This document shows, one piece after another, positions 1 through 6,932 of a stretch of 64,000 bases of DNA. Positions within the stretch are counted from its first letter, which is position 1. Every line of letters begins with the position of its first letter. Made by a program: the position numbers and the translations under genes. Source of the stretch: a virus. The notes under the pieces are model-generated. The model saw nothing but the letters and a program-made list of their open reading frames with translations, did not search any database and was not told where the DNA came from. The DNA lies in IMG/VR virus record IMGVR_UViG_3300046787_000129, positions 1-64,000 of that record, one strand, 5' to 3'.

Positions 1-1146
1 CTATTTAACTGGGCATCTATTCTAGATGAGAAAACACTTGAGCAGGCTAAGACTACTTCGTCAATGCCGTTCATTTTCCCACACCTAGCACTGATGCCAG
101 ATGCACATCTTGGTAAGGGGTCTACTGTTGGGTCAGTAATTCCTACACAGGGAGCCATTATGCCTGCTGCGATTGGTGTAGACATTGGCTGTGGAATGAT
201 GGCTATTAAGACTAACAAGAATGTACACGACATAGAGGGTGTAAATCTTAAGGAACTGCGTGAGTCAATTGAGTCTGCGATTCCACTATCAGCCTTTAAA
301 CATAATCAGACAGTTAAGCCAGACGCACTTGATGCAGCAGAAGAACTACTTGACGCTGCCCTGGATGCTGGGTTTAATCCATCAGACTATGCGAGCAACT
401 GGACACACCAACTAGGTTCCCTTGGTTCTGGTAATCACTTTATTGAGATTACAGTGGATGAGGAAAACTCTATCTGGCTATTCTTGCACTCAGGTTCTCG
501 TGGAATTGGTAATAAGATTGCTACACATCACATTGCCGTTGCACAGGGGTATGCAAAGAAGAACTTTATTACCCTGGTAGATCCAGACCTAGCGTACCTT
601 GTAGAAGGCACTGTAGAGTTCGATCGCTACATCGCCGAGATGACTTGGGCACAGAAGTTTGCATTTAAGAATCGTGAAGTAATGATGAGTCGTGTCAAGA
701 AGGCATTTAAGCATCACGTTGGTGATTTCGAAATCATTGAAGAGATTAACTGTCACCACAACTTTACTCAGCCTGAGAATCATCGGGGCAAGAATCTGTG
801 GATAACTCGTAAGGGTGCTATCTCTGCTAATGAAGGACAGATGGGTCTTATTCCAGGTTCAATGGGCACTGCATCGTATGTGGTTGAAGGGCTTGGCAAT
901 AAACTTTCGTTCTGCACTGCACCACATGGTGCTGGGCGTGAATACTCTCGTAATGAAGCACGAAAGGTCTTTACAAAAGAGTCCTTAGATGATATGATGA
1001 GAGGTATTGAATGGTCACACTCTGAAGCATTCATCGATGAACATCCAAATGCATACAAGGATATTGATGTTGTCATGGAAGACGCTAAAGATTTAGTAAA
1101 GATTAGACACGTACTACATCAGATTATTAACGTAAAGGGAGACTAA
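1..1146 (+). CDS. rtcB: RtcB-type RNA ligase, 5' end cut by window
   Basis: The reading frame is open from base 1, so the start codon lies upstream; 381 residues are present against about 400 in full RtcB, so only the extreme N terminus is missing. RtcB joins RNA 2',3'-cyclic phosphate or 3'-phosphate ends to 5'-OH ends with GTP and Mn2+. Family motifs are visible: MPDAHLGKG with the metal-binding Asp/His, GVDIGCGM with the metal-binding Cys, NCHHN, GSMGTASYV and PHGAGR, the last holding the His that is guanylylated in characterised RtcB. No inactivating change is seen in these. In phages RtcB is thought to repair tRNAs cut by host defence nucleases; that role is inference here. The next gene starts 1 nt after the stop. 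Confidence 0.95.
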   Translation, partial: LFNWASILDEKTLEQAKTTSSMPFIFPHLALMPDAHLGKGSTVGSVIPTQGAIMPAAIGVDIGCGMMAIKTNKNVHDIEGVNLKELRESIESAIPLSAFKHNQTVKPDALDAAEELLDAALDAGFNPSDYASNWTHQLGSLGSGNHFIEITVDEENSIWLFLHSGSRGIGNKIATHHIAVAQGYAKKNFITLVDPDLAYLVEGTVEFDRYIAEMTWAQKFAFKNREVMMSRVKKAFKHHVGDFEIIEEINCHHNFTQPENHRGKNLWITRKGAISANEGQMGLIPGSMGTASYVVEGLGNKLSFCTAPHGAGREYSRNEARKVFTKESLDDMMRGIEWSHSEAFIDEHPNAYKDIDVVMEDAKDLVKIRHVLHQIINVKGD

Positions 1147-1147
1147 G

Positions 1148-1405
1148 TTGAATATACCAACAGATAAAGAAATCCGTGACTGGTACATGGGTTACGGTGT
1201 TGAAGGTCGTGCTGTGCTTGCCGATGTCGAAGGTGAAGCCTTTGATCGCTACATGGCAGAACGTGATGCTAAGGTTGGAGATGAAGCCTATCGTGAGGGT
1301 ATTGCTTGGGAGCGTAAGCGTGTAGAAATGGCATGGCATGAAGAGATGGCCTGTCAGTGTTCAAACTTTGAATACCACCTACTAGAACGTATTGAAGAGA
1401 AATAA
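1148..1405 (+). CDS. Hypothetical acidic protein (85 aa), TTG start
   Basis: The 85-residue protein starts with TTG directly after the rtcB stop, with an AAAGGGAG ribosome site inside the rtcB end. It is charged and mostly helical by composition, with no family I recognise. Residues such as WERKRVEMAWHEEMA near the C terminus suggest an amphipathic helix. Its tight coupling to rtcB suggests cotranscription. Confidence 0.75.
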   Translation: MNIPTDKEIRDWYMGYGVEGRAVLADVEGEAFDRYMAERDAKVGDEAYREGIAWERKRVEMAWHEEMACQCSNFEYHLLERIEEK

Positions 1406-1510
1406 ATGCCTGAGATTTTGCATGGTATCTGTATTGGCATTGTCTTGTCACCAATCATTACCAAAGTAGGCGTTAGCGTTATCGCTTTTATTAAAGGAGA
1501 AAACAAGTGA
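1406..1510 (+). CDS. Small single-helix membrane protein (34 aa)
   Basis: The ATG follows the previous stop directly. The 34-residue product is mostly hydrophobic (one predicted membrane helix) and ends in FIKGENK. That tail is dictated by the AAAGGAG ribosome site of the next gene lying inside this frame. Function unknown; the tight packing supports it being a gene. Confidence 0.5.
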   Translation: MPEILHGICIGIVLSPIITKVGVSVIAFIKGENK

Positions 1511-1617
1511 GTCACACTCACGTCACTTATTCATCGGGAGTAAATGCTGAGCAGTATTGGTGGTGTTGGTGTGGCAAGCGTTTCACTAATCCGCTATTTA
1601 TTAAAGGAGAGAAATAA
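1507..1617 (+). CDS. Hypothetical short protein (36 aa), GTG start
   Basis: The GTG start overlaps the previous stop by 4 nt (GTGA) and is preceded by AAAGGAG. The 36-residue product has a WWCWCGKRF segment and ends FIKGEK, again because the next gene's ribosome site is embedded in it. The stop overlaps the next ATG by one base. Unknown function. Confidence 0.5.
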   Translation: MSHTHVTYSSGVNAEQYWWCWCGKRFTNPLFIKGEK

Positions 1618-1913
1618 TGAGTAATCTAACTCAAGAAGCAATACTGGCTGAACTTGCAAAACTCTCAGACAGTAAAGGTAGGGCGATGTCCTTCTATGAT
1701 GGACAGACTATTGTTCCTAACTCTTTGCTTGAGCAGGTTTGGCATGAGGCAGAGCGCAATACCGAACAGCGCATTATTAAGTTGCTAGAGGAAATGCCTT
1801 GGGATATGTTGATGAAAGCAGGACCTAATCAAACCGTCATTTTAGATTCAGCAACTTATGAGAAGATTCTGAATCGCGATGATGCAATCGCTCTTATCAA
1901 AGGAGAGAAGTAA
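1617..1913 (+). CDS. Hypothetical protein (98 aa)
   Basis: Starts with a TAATG overlap after an AAAGGAGAG ribosome site. Predicted mainly helical and soluble, with no recognised domain. Like the two upstream peptides it ends IKGEK because AAAGGAGAG serves the next gene. Confidence 0.75.
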   Translation: MSNLTQEAILAELAKLSDSKGRAMSFYDGQTIVPNSLLEQVWHEAERNTEQRIIKLLEEMPWDMLMKAGPNQTVILDSATYEKILNRDDAIALIKGEK

Positions 1914-2006
1914 ATGAGTGGACAAAACATTGTCGACATCATTCAGTCTGCACTTATCTTTTTGCTGGCGTTTAATATTTATTGGCTTATCAAGAGGGAG
2001 AAGTAA
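1914..2006 (+). CDS. Small single-helix membrane protein (30 aa)
   Basis: The ATG directly follows the previous stop; AAAGGAGAG upstream is a strong ribosome site. About 18 hydrophobic residues (SALIFLLAFNIYWLI) are followed by basic KREK, a type typical of tiny phage membrane proteins. Function unknown. Confidence 0.55.
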   Translation: MSGQNIVDIIQSALIFLLAFNIYWLIKREK

Positions 2007-2297
2007 ATGACACTATACTATGTAAAACAAGATAACACCGTTTGGGGTTGTGGAGACCCTGGTTGCTGTGGAGAATACTACGAAGAGATTGATGAAGAAT
2101 TTGTTGATTGCACTTGTGAAGTAGAAGTAGATGCAGACCACCTACATTCTTGTAATGGTGGTGGACCAGTGCTTGACTGGCGTAAGGCTACTCCACTTGA
2201 GGCTATAGCCTATGAGTCTGGAGTTACCAATGGCTATTGGGTTGCCTTTGAGGCAGGAATTGAATTTCAAAAGAAAGAAGCTAAAGATGAAAAATAA
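2007..2297 (+). CDS. Cys-rich acidic hypothetical protein (96 aa)
   Basis: Starts directly after the previous stop behind a GAGGGAG ribosome site. The first half holds seven cysteines (CGDPGCCGE, CTCEV, HSCNGG), consistent with metal binding but not a standard zinc ribbon. The second half contains WVAFEAGIEFQKK, a helix seen in other small phage proteins. No named family recognised. Confidence 0.75.
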   Translation: MTLYYVKQDNTVWGCGDPGCCGEYYEEIDEEFVDCTCEVEVDADHLHSCNGGGPVLDWRKATPLEAIAYESGVTNGYWVAFEAGIEFQKKEAKDEK

Positions 2298-2559
2298 TAT
2301 TAGCATTAAGACAATTAATTCATCAGCATACAAACTTGACTATCCGTATACTGATCATGGCCTTGGCTTCCAGCCACCAGAATTAGAATATATCCTGGTT
2401 GTAAATGATGAAGAAGTGGCTATCTCGAAGGATATGGCTTTTGGTATAGCTACGGCACTTGATGAGTACAAGCAAGAAGTTCGTAATGAGTTTGAAGACA
2501 AGAGGTTCCCATACACTTTTCACAAAACTTTTGGGGAACATGAAGGAACAGACAAATGA
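2287..2559 (+). CDS. Hypothetical protein (90 aa)
   Basis: ATG 2287 is chosen because an upstream in-frame start at 2212 would lie deep inside the preceding gene; a purine-rich GAAAGAAG site precedes 2287. The overlap with the upstream gene is 11 nt. The product has mixed alpha/beta composition and an acidic helical C terminus. Unknown function. Confidence 0.7.
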   Translation: MKNNISIKTINSSAYKLDYPYTDHGLGFQPPELEYILVVNDEEVAISKDMAFGIATALDEYKQEVRNEFEDKRFPYTFHKTFGEHEGTDK

Positions 2560-2723
2560 AACTAGATAACTATACAATTAGCAAGATGCAGGATCAGATT
2601 GCACAATTCCTATTCATCAAGTGGCTAGAGGGTGGACTATGGGATAGTAACCATCCAGAGATTAAAGAGCTATATGAGAACTACCATAACATTATGATAA
2701 AGCAGGTAGAAGTAATTGATTAA
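2556..2723 (+). CDS. Hypothetical protein (55 aa)
   Basis: Starts with an ATGA overlap on the previous stop, typical of translational coupling. A short helical acidic protein with an LFIKWLEGGLWD segment. No family recognised. Confidence 0.6.
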   Translation: MKLDNYTISKMQDQIAQFLFIKWLEGGLWDSNHPEIKELYENYHNIMIKQVEVID

Positions 2724-2928
2724 TCCAGATGACTATTGGGTAAATAACCCTCTCGTTAAGCCAATGAATAAGGCAATGTTCTATGATAGGGATATTTGGA
2801 ACGCTCAGCAAGATGGACAAGACAGGGCTATTGATATTTTCAATGAGGCTACTGGGCATAGAGGCAAGACACATTCTTATGGTATGGAATGCTGGTTTTG
2901 TAAGGCAGTAGCTGAAATACGAGACTAA
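2716..2928 (+). CDS. Hypothetical protein with CxxC (70 aa), TTG start
   Basis: The frame opens with TTG, overlapping the previous gene by 8 nt; no ATG fits better without losing conserved-looking sequence. It ends ECWFCKAVAEIRD; the single CWFC pair could bind metal as a dimer or be a redox motif. The shared promoter box CTAAAGCTCGGCGGTAAA begins at its stop codon. Confidence 0.6.
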   Translation: MINPDDYWVNNPLVKPMNKAMFYDRDIWNAQQDGQDRAIDIFNEATGHRGKTHSYGMECWFCKAVAEIRD

Positions 2929-2942
2929 AGCTCGGCGGTAAA
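2925..2942 (+). repeat. Shared upstream box, copy 1
   Basis: CTAAAGCTCGGCGGTAAA; the same 18 bases with one change (T for C) occur at 4195-4212. Both sit 13-17 bases upstream of a TTGACA -35 box, so this is a likely activator, repressor or processing site. Confidence 0.6.
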
Positions 2943-2958
2943 TAAGAGAAACATAGCC

Positions 2959-2987
2959 TTGACACAAGGCCTACTCTCTACTATACT
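2959..2987 (+). promoter_or_regulatory. Strong sigma-70-like promoter
   Basis: TTGACA (2959-2964), 17-bp spacer, TATACT (2982-2987). It drives the glycosylase-like gene at 3021 and probably the overlapping genes after it. Confidence 0.8.
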
Positions 2988-3020
2988 AGATATACAAGGT
3001 CCATTAAACATAAGGAATGT

Positions 3021-3500
3021 ATGCAAACCTTTCTCCCATATAAAGACTTCGATAAATCTGCCAATGTATTAGACTCTAAGCGATTGAATAAGCAAATTCT
3101 AGAGGGCTACCAGATTATGAATGTTCTTATGAACGATGATCCTAAAGCAGGTTGGAGAAATCACCCAGCAGTAAAGATGTGGAGAGGGTATGAGAACGCA
3201 TTGTTCGACTACATCCTTGCCATGGTACGTGAAGCAGATCGTCGTGGCATTAAGACTGATAAGAACAAGGATAATCTATTTAACCTTCGTGTACGTACAA
3301 TTAGTCGCTGGGGCCACGGTATACCAAAGTGGTACCAAGACAAGGCTATTATGGCTAAGGTAACTACAACACATAAAGCCAACCTATATCGTAAAGACGA
3401 TGTATTCTACTATGACTTTGCTAAGGCAGTCATTGATGACAATAATGAACCATGCTGTGCAACCTGCCAGTATTTCTGGGTAACTCACAAGGAGAAGTAA
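3021..3500 (+). CDS. Pyrimidine-dimer glycosylase-like protein (MSMEG_6728 family)
   Basis: The 159-residue protein opens MQTFLPYKDF...SANVLDSKRLNKQ and carries GWRNHPAVKMWRGYE, the hallmarks of the MSMEG_6728 family related to pyrimidine dimer DNA glycosylases (Pyr_excise). It probably takes part in repair or processing of damaged or modified DNA; its activity has not been shown from sequence. The C terminus adds CCATCQYFW, a possible metal site. TAAGGA lies just upstream of the ATG and a strong promoter 34 bp upstream. The stop overlaps the next start (TAATG). Confidence 0.8.
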   Translation: MQTFLPYKDFDKSANVLDSKRLNKQILEGYQIMNVLMNDDPKAGWRNHPAVKMWRGYENALFDYILAMVREADRRGIKTDKNKDNLFNLRVRTISRWGHGIPKWYQDKAIMAKVTTTHKANLYRKDDVFYYDFAKAVIDDNNEPCCATCQYFWVTHKEK

Positions 3501-3904
3501 TGAAAAAAGACACTACTAAACAGATTTTTAGCTTTCTTACTAATGATATTATAATGCTAACAGGCAAAATTAATGAGCTTGTCGATAAGGTTGCTGAGCT
3601 TGAGGATCATCTAGCTTTCTATGGCAGTAGCATCAATATTCTTGAGACTAATGTAAAGAAGCTATCTCATGACTTTTATGAGGAACAGAAGATCGAGCCC
3701 TATATTGTTAATGTTAATCAACCTAATTGGCTTGATAGAACTATCGAAGATATCGATGAGATGGTTCTTGAAAAGAAAATTCGTGAATCCATCATTGCAA
3801 AGCTAGAAGAAGAAGCAGAGGATAATTCTTGTAGTTGTGGAGACATCTGTAATGCATTTGATAATGGGTTTAGCACCGCTATTAGCTTTATTAGGAATAT
3901 GTAA
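3500..3904 (+). CDS. Coiled-coil hypothetical protein (134 aa)
   Basis: ATG 3500 overlaps the preceding stop and follows GGAG; a longer frame from 3452 is rejected because it lies within the upstream gene. Residues about 15-60 show a heptad pattern (LTGKINELVDKVAELEDHL), and the C terminus has CSCGDIC. Probably an oligomeric protein of unknown role. Confidence 0.7.
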   Translation: MKKDTTKQIFSFLTNDIIMLTGKINELVDKVAELEDHLAFYGSSINILETNVKKLSHDFYEEQKIEPYIVNVNQPNWLDRTIEDIDEMVLEKKIRESIIAKLEEEAEDNSCSCGDICNAFDNGFSTAISFIRNM

Positions 3905-4188
3905 TGGAAGTAATTGATATGACAGAGTATGTTGCTGAACGCAGACAGGCCACCAGATCTCACTTCATATATAAAGATGGTGCACGTGAAGCCACCAAGG
4001 ATATCATGGAGTATCTCCAGGAGCAAGGATTCCTATGCAAGATTCCAGGACCAGTGAAGGCTAAGCAGAGGCATCTACTCTGCGAACAAGACCAAGAAGT
4101 ATCTACTGGTAGAGTTGCCTGTGGAGAACTACATACCTATCTTAATAATCTTTACTATACTGCTAAGACACGATACTTTGTCGAATAA
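3904..4188 (+). CDS. Hypothetical protein (94 aa)
   Basis: Overlaps the previous stop by one base (TAATG); an in-frame ATG at 3919 is an alternative start. Mixed alpha/beta composition with two cysteines and no recognisable domain. It is the last gene of the 3021-4188 cluster. Confidence 0.65.
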   Translation: MEVIDMTEYVAERRQATRSHFIYKDGAREATKDIMEYLQEQGFLCKIPGPVKAKQRHLLCEQDQEVSTGRVACGELHTYLNNLYYTAKTRYFVE

Positions 4189-4194
4189 GCGAAG

Positions 4195-4212
4195 CTAAAG
4201 TTCGGCGGTAAA
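4195..4212 (+). repeat. Shared upstream box, copy 2
   Basis: CTAAAGTTCGGCGGTAAA, matching 2925-2942 except for one base, 13 bp before the next -35 box. Confidence 0.6.
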
Positions 4213-4224
4213 GAGAAACTATGC

Positions 4225-4253
4225 TTGACAAGCAAGCGAATTAGACCTACAAT
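4225..4253 (+). promoter_or_regulatory. Strong sigma-70-like promoter
   Basis: TTGACA (4225-4230), 17-bp spacer, TACAAT (4248-4253). The start codon at 4266 is only 12 bp past the -10 box, so the leader is about 6 nt or less. Confidence 0.8.
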
Positions 4254-4265
4254 AGAGAGTATAGT

Positions 4266-4439
4266 ATGAATTGCTGGTATTGTAATAAACAGTTGGCAGA
4301 GCCAACAATAACATATAGAAGATCACACCGTAAAAAGAAGTATCGCACAGATATAACTGTACACAAAGATTGTTATAAAGCTTTTAATAAAACACGTAAA
4401 GTGTATGGCTTAATAGCTCCAGGATCAATTACACAATAA
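4266..4439 (+). CDS. Small CxxC basic protein (57 aa)
   Basis: Starts MNCWYCNKQL, followed by a basic stretch (RRSHRKKKYR) and later HKDCYKAF. The CxxC with a later His and Cys resembles a minimal zinc finger found in HNH or treble-clef nucleases, but no nuclease motif is complete. Nearly leaderless from the promoter at 4225. Confidence 0.6.
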   Translation: MNCWYCNKQLAEPTITYRRSHRKKKYRTDITVHKDCYKAFNKTRKVYGLIAPGSITQ

Positions 4440-4447
4440 GGAAAGAA

Positions 4448-4690
4448 ATGGCTACAGAAGCACAGCTAAAAGCAATTAACACAGATTATGAAGCAGAGTT
4501 CCAACACACACTAAATAAGGTTCAAGAGAAGATTGACTTCCTACTTGATCTATATAGTAAAGACAACGTATCACCTTTTGATATGTATCGTAACCTATCA
4601 GCAGCCAGATGGCTTGATGATGCACTAGAGGGTAATGTTGAGGTTATCCAGCTAACTCTAGAACGAAAGAAGAAAAGGGCTGAAGTATAA
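4448..4690 (+). CDS. Helical hypothetical protein (80 aa)
   Basis: AAGGAAAG precedes the ATG. The product is almost entirely helical and charged, with a basic tail (RKKKRAEV). Last gene of the rightward block, followed by a terminator 65 bp downstream. Unknown function. Confidence 0.7.
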   Translation: MATEAQLKAINTDYEAEFQHTLNKVQEKIDFLLDLYSKDNVSPFDMYRNLSAARWLDDALEGNVEVIQLTLERKKKRAEV

Positions 4691-4693
4691 ATT

Positions 4694-4702
4694 TTCGGGG
4701 AA
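4694..4702. repeat. TTCGGGGAA block
   Basis: One of several TTCGGGGAA-like blocks (also near 8275, 12637, 14031, 15313 and 18385) that recur between genes, usually followed within 20 bp by a CTTAA-type sequence. Confidence 0.45.
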
Positions 4703-4754
4703 TCAAGAATGATCTTCGTAATCCCTAGTATAAACTAAACCTAGTAAAAGAAAT

Positions 4755-4790
4755 AACCCTAGTCTAAATACATAATGGCTAGGGTTTTTT
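4755..4790 (+). terminator. Rho-independent terminator
   Basis: AACCCTAG (4755-4762) pairs with CTAGGGTT (4779-4786) and is followed by TTTT. It ends the 4266-4690 transcript. Confidence 0.75.
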
Positions 4791-4930
4791 GCTATCCAGG
4801 ATATGTCTGATATAACACCATATAAGGCTACAGGAGACCTCAGAGATATACACCATACCCAATGAACAGGTTAATGTTATACCCCCTCAGATTGGCACAC
4901 AGGGCTATTTAGACTATGTTTTATAGATAG

Positions 4931-4939
4931 TTATCCACA
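4931..4939 (+). promoter_or_regulatory. DnaA-box-like site
   Basis: TTATCCACA, a perfect match to the bacterial DnaA box consensus. Confidence 0.5.
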
Positions 4940-5203
4940 GATATGTCTTACTGTTGTTGATAACTTATCTCATTAAGAGATGTTGGGAAATGAAGTATGG
5001 GTAATTATGCACACTATATCGTAAATGTCAAGCTTTTTGCATAATATTCTGTCTAGCCCCATGTTTTCCGCATGATCTTCTGTTGATATATATGCCCATA
5101 TATTATTGATAATAATTCTCATTAACATATATCTTTTGGGGAAATATATGCCCATTCGTAATCCTTTTTAATATAAACATATATAAAATATGGGCAAATA
5201 AAA

Positions 5204-5240
5204 ACCCCTATCGTAATGTATTATTACTAGGGGTATATTT
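5204..5240. terminator. Terminator-like hairpin
   Basis: ACCCCTA (5204-5210) pairs with TAGGGGT (5228-5234) and is followed by ATATTT. It could stop transcription entering from either side. Confidence 0.45.
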
Positions 5241-5592
5241 ACTACTAGGGAGTGTTCTTATATCAAGAGATGATCTATCTACCCTGGCCTTTGGCCACAA
5301 GCAAAGCTTGTATATATCTTTATATTAACAGTGTTATAGATCTGGGGGATTTAAAGATAGGATCGTAATCCCTATAGGTAGTATATACAATACATCTTTG
5401 ATCTCTTACGATCGTTTAGCTCAATAAACAATCGTATGGAAACATGTAAAGAAAAAGCCATATATTTTACATATCAAGCTGACGTGTAAAGTATATAGCG
5501 TTTATTTGTTATATCTTATACTAGGGATTATAGAGCTTGATCGTAAATACCCCCAACTTCTGGGATTTTTTAGAGTCCTTCGTAATGTCCTA

Positions 5593-5621
5593 TTGACAAA
5601 TGGGTTATTCTTTGTTATAAT
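5593..5621 (+). promoter_or_regulatory. Perfect consensus rightward promoter
   Basis: TTGACA (5593-5598), 17-bp spacer, TATAAT (5616-5621). It points into the 3' end of the opposing leftward genes. The predicted RNA would begin near GGGTCGGCC and include a stem-loop CCCCTC-CGAA-GAGGGG (about 5649-5664), with no coding frame of its own. Confidence 0.7.
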
Positions 5622-5677
5622 ACGATTGGGTCGGCCATGCCCTGCCCCCTCCGAAGAGGGGACAGAGACTGTTTATC

Positions 5678-5950
5678 TTATTGCTCTGATGACTCTAGCA
5701 AATCGTCTAGCGTTTCAAAGCCTGTATCCTCATCAACCTCTAGACCCTCTAGCAAAAGGGCAAAGGTTTCTTCGATAAAGGCAGTAGCAACAGGCGTAGT
5801 AACAACAATGTCATTTGCGATAGCATAGGCAAGTGGCAAGCCAATGTCGTTGTATTCAATGAAGTCAGCAAACTCTACATCTTGACGATAGTTTAGCCAT
5901 AGGTCAGCAAGAATACTTGCCTTATCTTGAAAAGTGGTTGGTTCGCTCAT
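5678..5950 (-). CDS. Acidic hypothetical protein (90 aa)
   Basis: A 90-residue acidic protein (many Glu/Asp in the C-terminal third), helical in character. It overlaps the upstream gene by 29 nt and is the last gene of the leftward block. No family recognised; its low pI could suit a DNA mimic or an inhibitor, but nothing specific supports that. Confidence 0.7.
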   Translation of the reverse strand: MSEPTTFQDKASILADLWLNYRQDVEFADFIEYNDIGLPLAYAIANDIVVTTPVATAFIEETFALLLEGLEVDEDTGFETLDDLLESSEQ

Positions 5951-6128
5951 TTATTCTTTCCTGTTCTGCTATGGCACTTTCGGTGACAATCAGCAATCTG
6001 TTGTAGTGGATAGGGGGTTTCATTTGTGCTAGGTAAAAACCTACATCATCTAAGTTTACATCAACTGGGCTAATGATTTCGGCAATCTTACTCGCAATCT
6101 TTTCTTCTCTAACGGTTGTTCGTTTCAT
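5922..6128 (-). CDS. Hypothetical protein (68 aa)
   Basis: AAGGA lies 6 nt before the ATG and a promoter (6155-6183) just upstream. The product is helical with a basic N terminus (MKRTTVREEK). Unknown. Confidence 0.65.
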   Translation of the reverse strand: MKRTTVREEKIASKIAEIISPVDVNLDDVGFYLAQMKPPIHYNRLLIVTESAIAEQERINERTNHFSR

Positions 6129-6154
6129 AGTGTTCCTTATTTAGTTGTATGCTT

Positions 6155-6183
6155 ATTGTATCAAGTTTAGAGGGGGAAGTCAA
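6155..6183 (-). promoter_or_regulatory. Leftward promoter
   Basis: TTGACT, 17-bp spacer, TACAAT read on the minus strand; serves the genes at 6128 and 5950. Confidence 0.7.
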
Positions 6184-6204
6184 GACCCAATTTCTCAACT
6201 TCCC

Positions 6205-6241
6205 CCAGTGGTACCACCAGAAACCCAAAACCAGTGGTACC
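6205..6241. repeat. CCAGTGGTACC direct repeats
   Basis: CCAGTGGTACC at 6205-6215 and again at 6231-6241. GTGGTACC and GGTACCAC can also pair across the copies. It lies just downstream of the 6281 gene stop and could be a hairpin or operator. Confidence 0.45.
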
Positions 6242-6280
6242 GTTGGCAAGGAGTAATCTCAACCCACCAAGTATATTAAA

Positions 6281-6670
6281 TTAAATAATTATCTCTTCAG
6301 CCATGGATACCCACCAGTTTGGTTCTGGTAGGACGTCGTCAACATTAATAGTTTTAATAAGGCTAGCGATACGTGGTGGAGCAAAAGCTAGGAAGTTCTC
6401 TGCAAAGTCCCACCAGTCTGAACCATACTCATCCTGTGGATAGTGCTCTGCAATGAGCGCTGTCTCTTCAGGGGTGCATTCGATAAGCAATGGCGTCTCA
6501 TACTTCCTTGTGCCCCTTGCGTCCTCTACGTATACATAAGGGTCAATGGTAAGGGTAGTGGCCCAAGTGGTCCCATTCTCTGCATACCAGTCTGACTCTT
6601 CAGTCCAGTCCGCTTCTTCAGTATAGATTTCACGGTAGAAGATGTTAAGATCGATAGTCTTACTAGACAT
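6281..6670 (-). CDS. Hypothetical acidic protein (129 aa)
   Basis: Start MSSKTIDL at 6670 is preferred over a longer frame to 6712, because it follows a GGAAGGG ribosome site and overlaps the upstream stop by 8 nt. The protein is rich in Trp, Glu and Asp (several WTEES/WYAE-like segments). No family recognised. Confidence 0.7.
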   Translation of the reverse strand: MSSKTIDLNIFYREIYTEEADWTEESDWYAENGTTWATTLTIDPYVYVEDARGTRKYETPLLIECTPEETALIAEHYPQDEYGSDWWDFAENFLAFAPPRIASLIKTINVDDVLPEPNWWVSMAEEIII

Positions 6671-6932
6671 ACCATAGCCCTTCCTTATCAGTGTCGTGGC
6701 CATCGCAACCACAGCAGTTCAAACAAAACTCTTGCTGGTCTGGACATTTGAATACGTCCATGATTACTTCACTGTCTGAAGTTAGATAAACCTGACAGTC
6801 ATCACATACTTCCACTTCAGTCTCGTCCAGTAGTTGGAAGACCTCATTAGATTCTACGTGACGATACATCTTCTCGATAATCTCAGACTGCCAGTCATCG
6901 TCAACTAGCAGGGTGTACTTGGTTACCTTCAT
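6663..6932 (-). CDS. Cys-rich C-terminal protein (89 aa)
   Basis: The acidic N-terminal half is followed by CDDCQVYL, CPDQQEFC and CCGCDGH, a likely zinc-ribbon arrangement with four or more ligands. It shares an ATGA overlap with the upstream gene, which itself ends in a similar CNNCCGHEGC. The two neighbours may be functionally related metal-binding proteins. Confidence 0.7.
   Translation of the reverse strand: MKVTKYTLLVDDDWQSEIIEKMYRHVESNEVFQLLDETEVEVCDDCQVYLTSDSEVIMDVFKCPDQQEFCLNCCGCDGHDTDKEGLWYV

Larger units (their letters stand above)
4691..5677. other. Gene-free convergence zone, candidate replication origin
   Basis: No supportable gene in 987 bp between converging rightward and leftward blocks. 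It is AT-rich with TCGTAA(A/T)T at 4716, 5019, 5156, 5211, 5363, 5541 and 5580 and its reverse complement at 5406. There is one DnaA-box-like TTATCCACA at 4931-4939, TATATGCCCAT twice (near 5089 and 5145), and hairpins at 4755 and 5204. Repeats plus a DnaA box in an AT-rich non-coding stretch fit a replication origin, but regulatory or packaging roles are possible. Confidence 0.45.

Noticed and set aside
4973-5155. 60-codon leftward frame in the convergence zone
   Set aside because: AT-rich, no ribosome site and low-quality composition; it covers several TCGTAAT repeats and is likely chance.
5506-5828. Rightward frames across the convergence zone and the end of the leftward block
   Set aside because: They are antisense to well-supported genes and lack ribosome sites.
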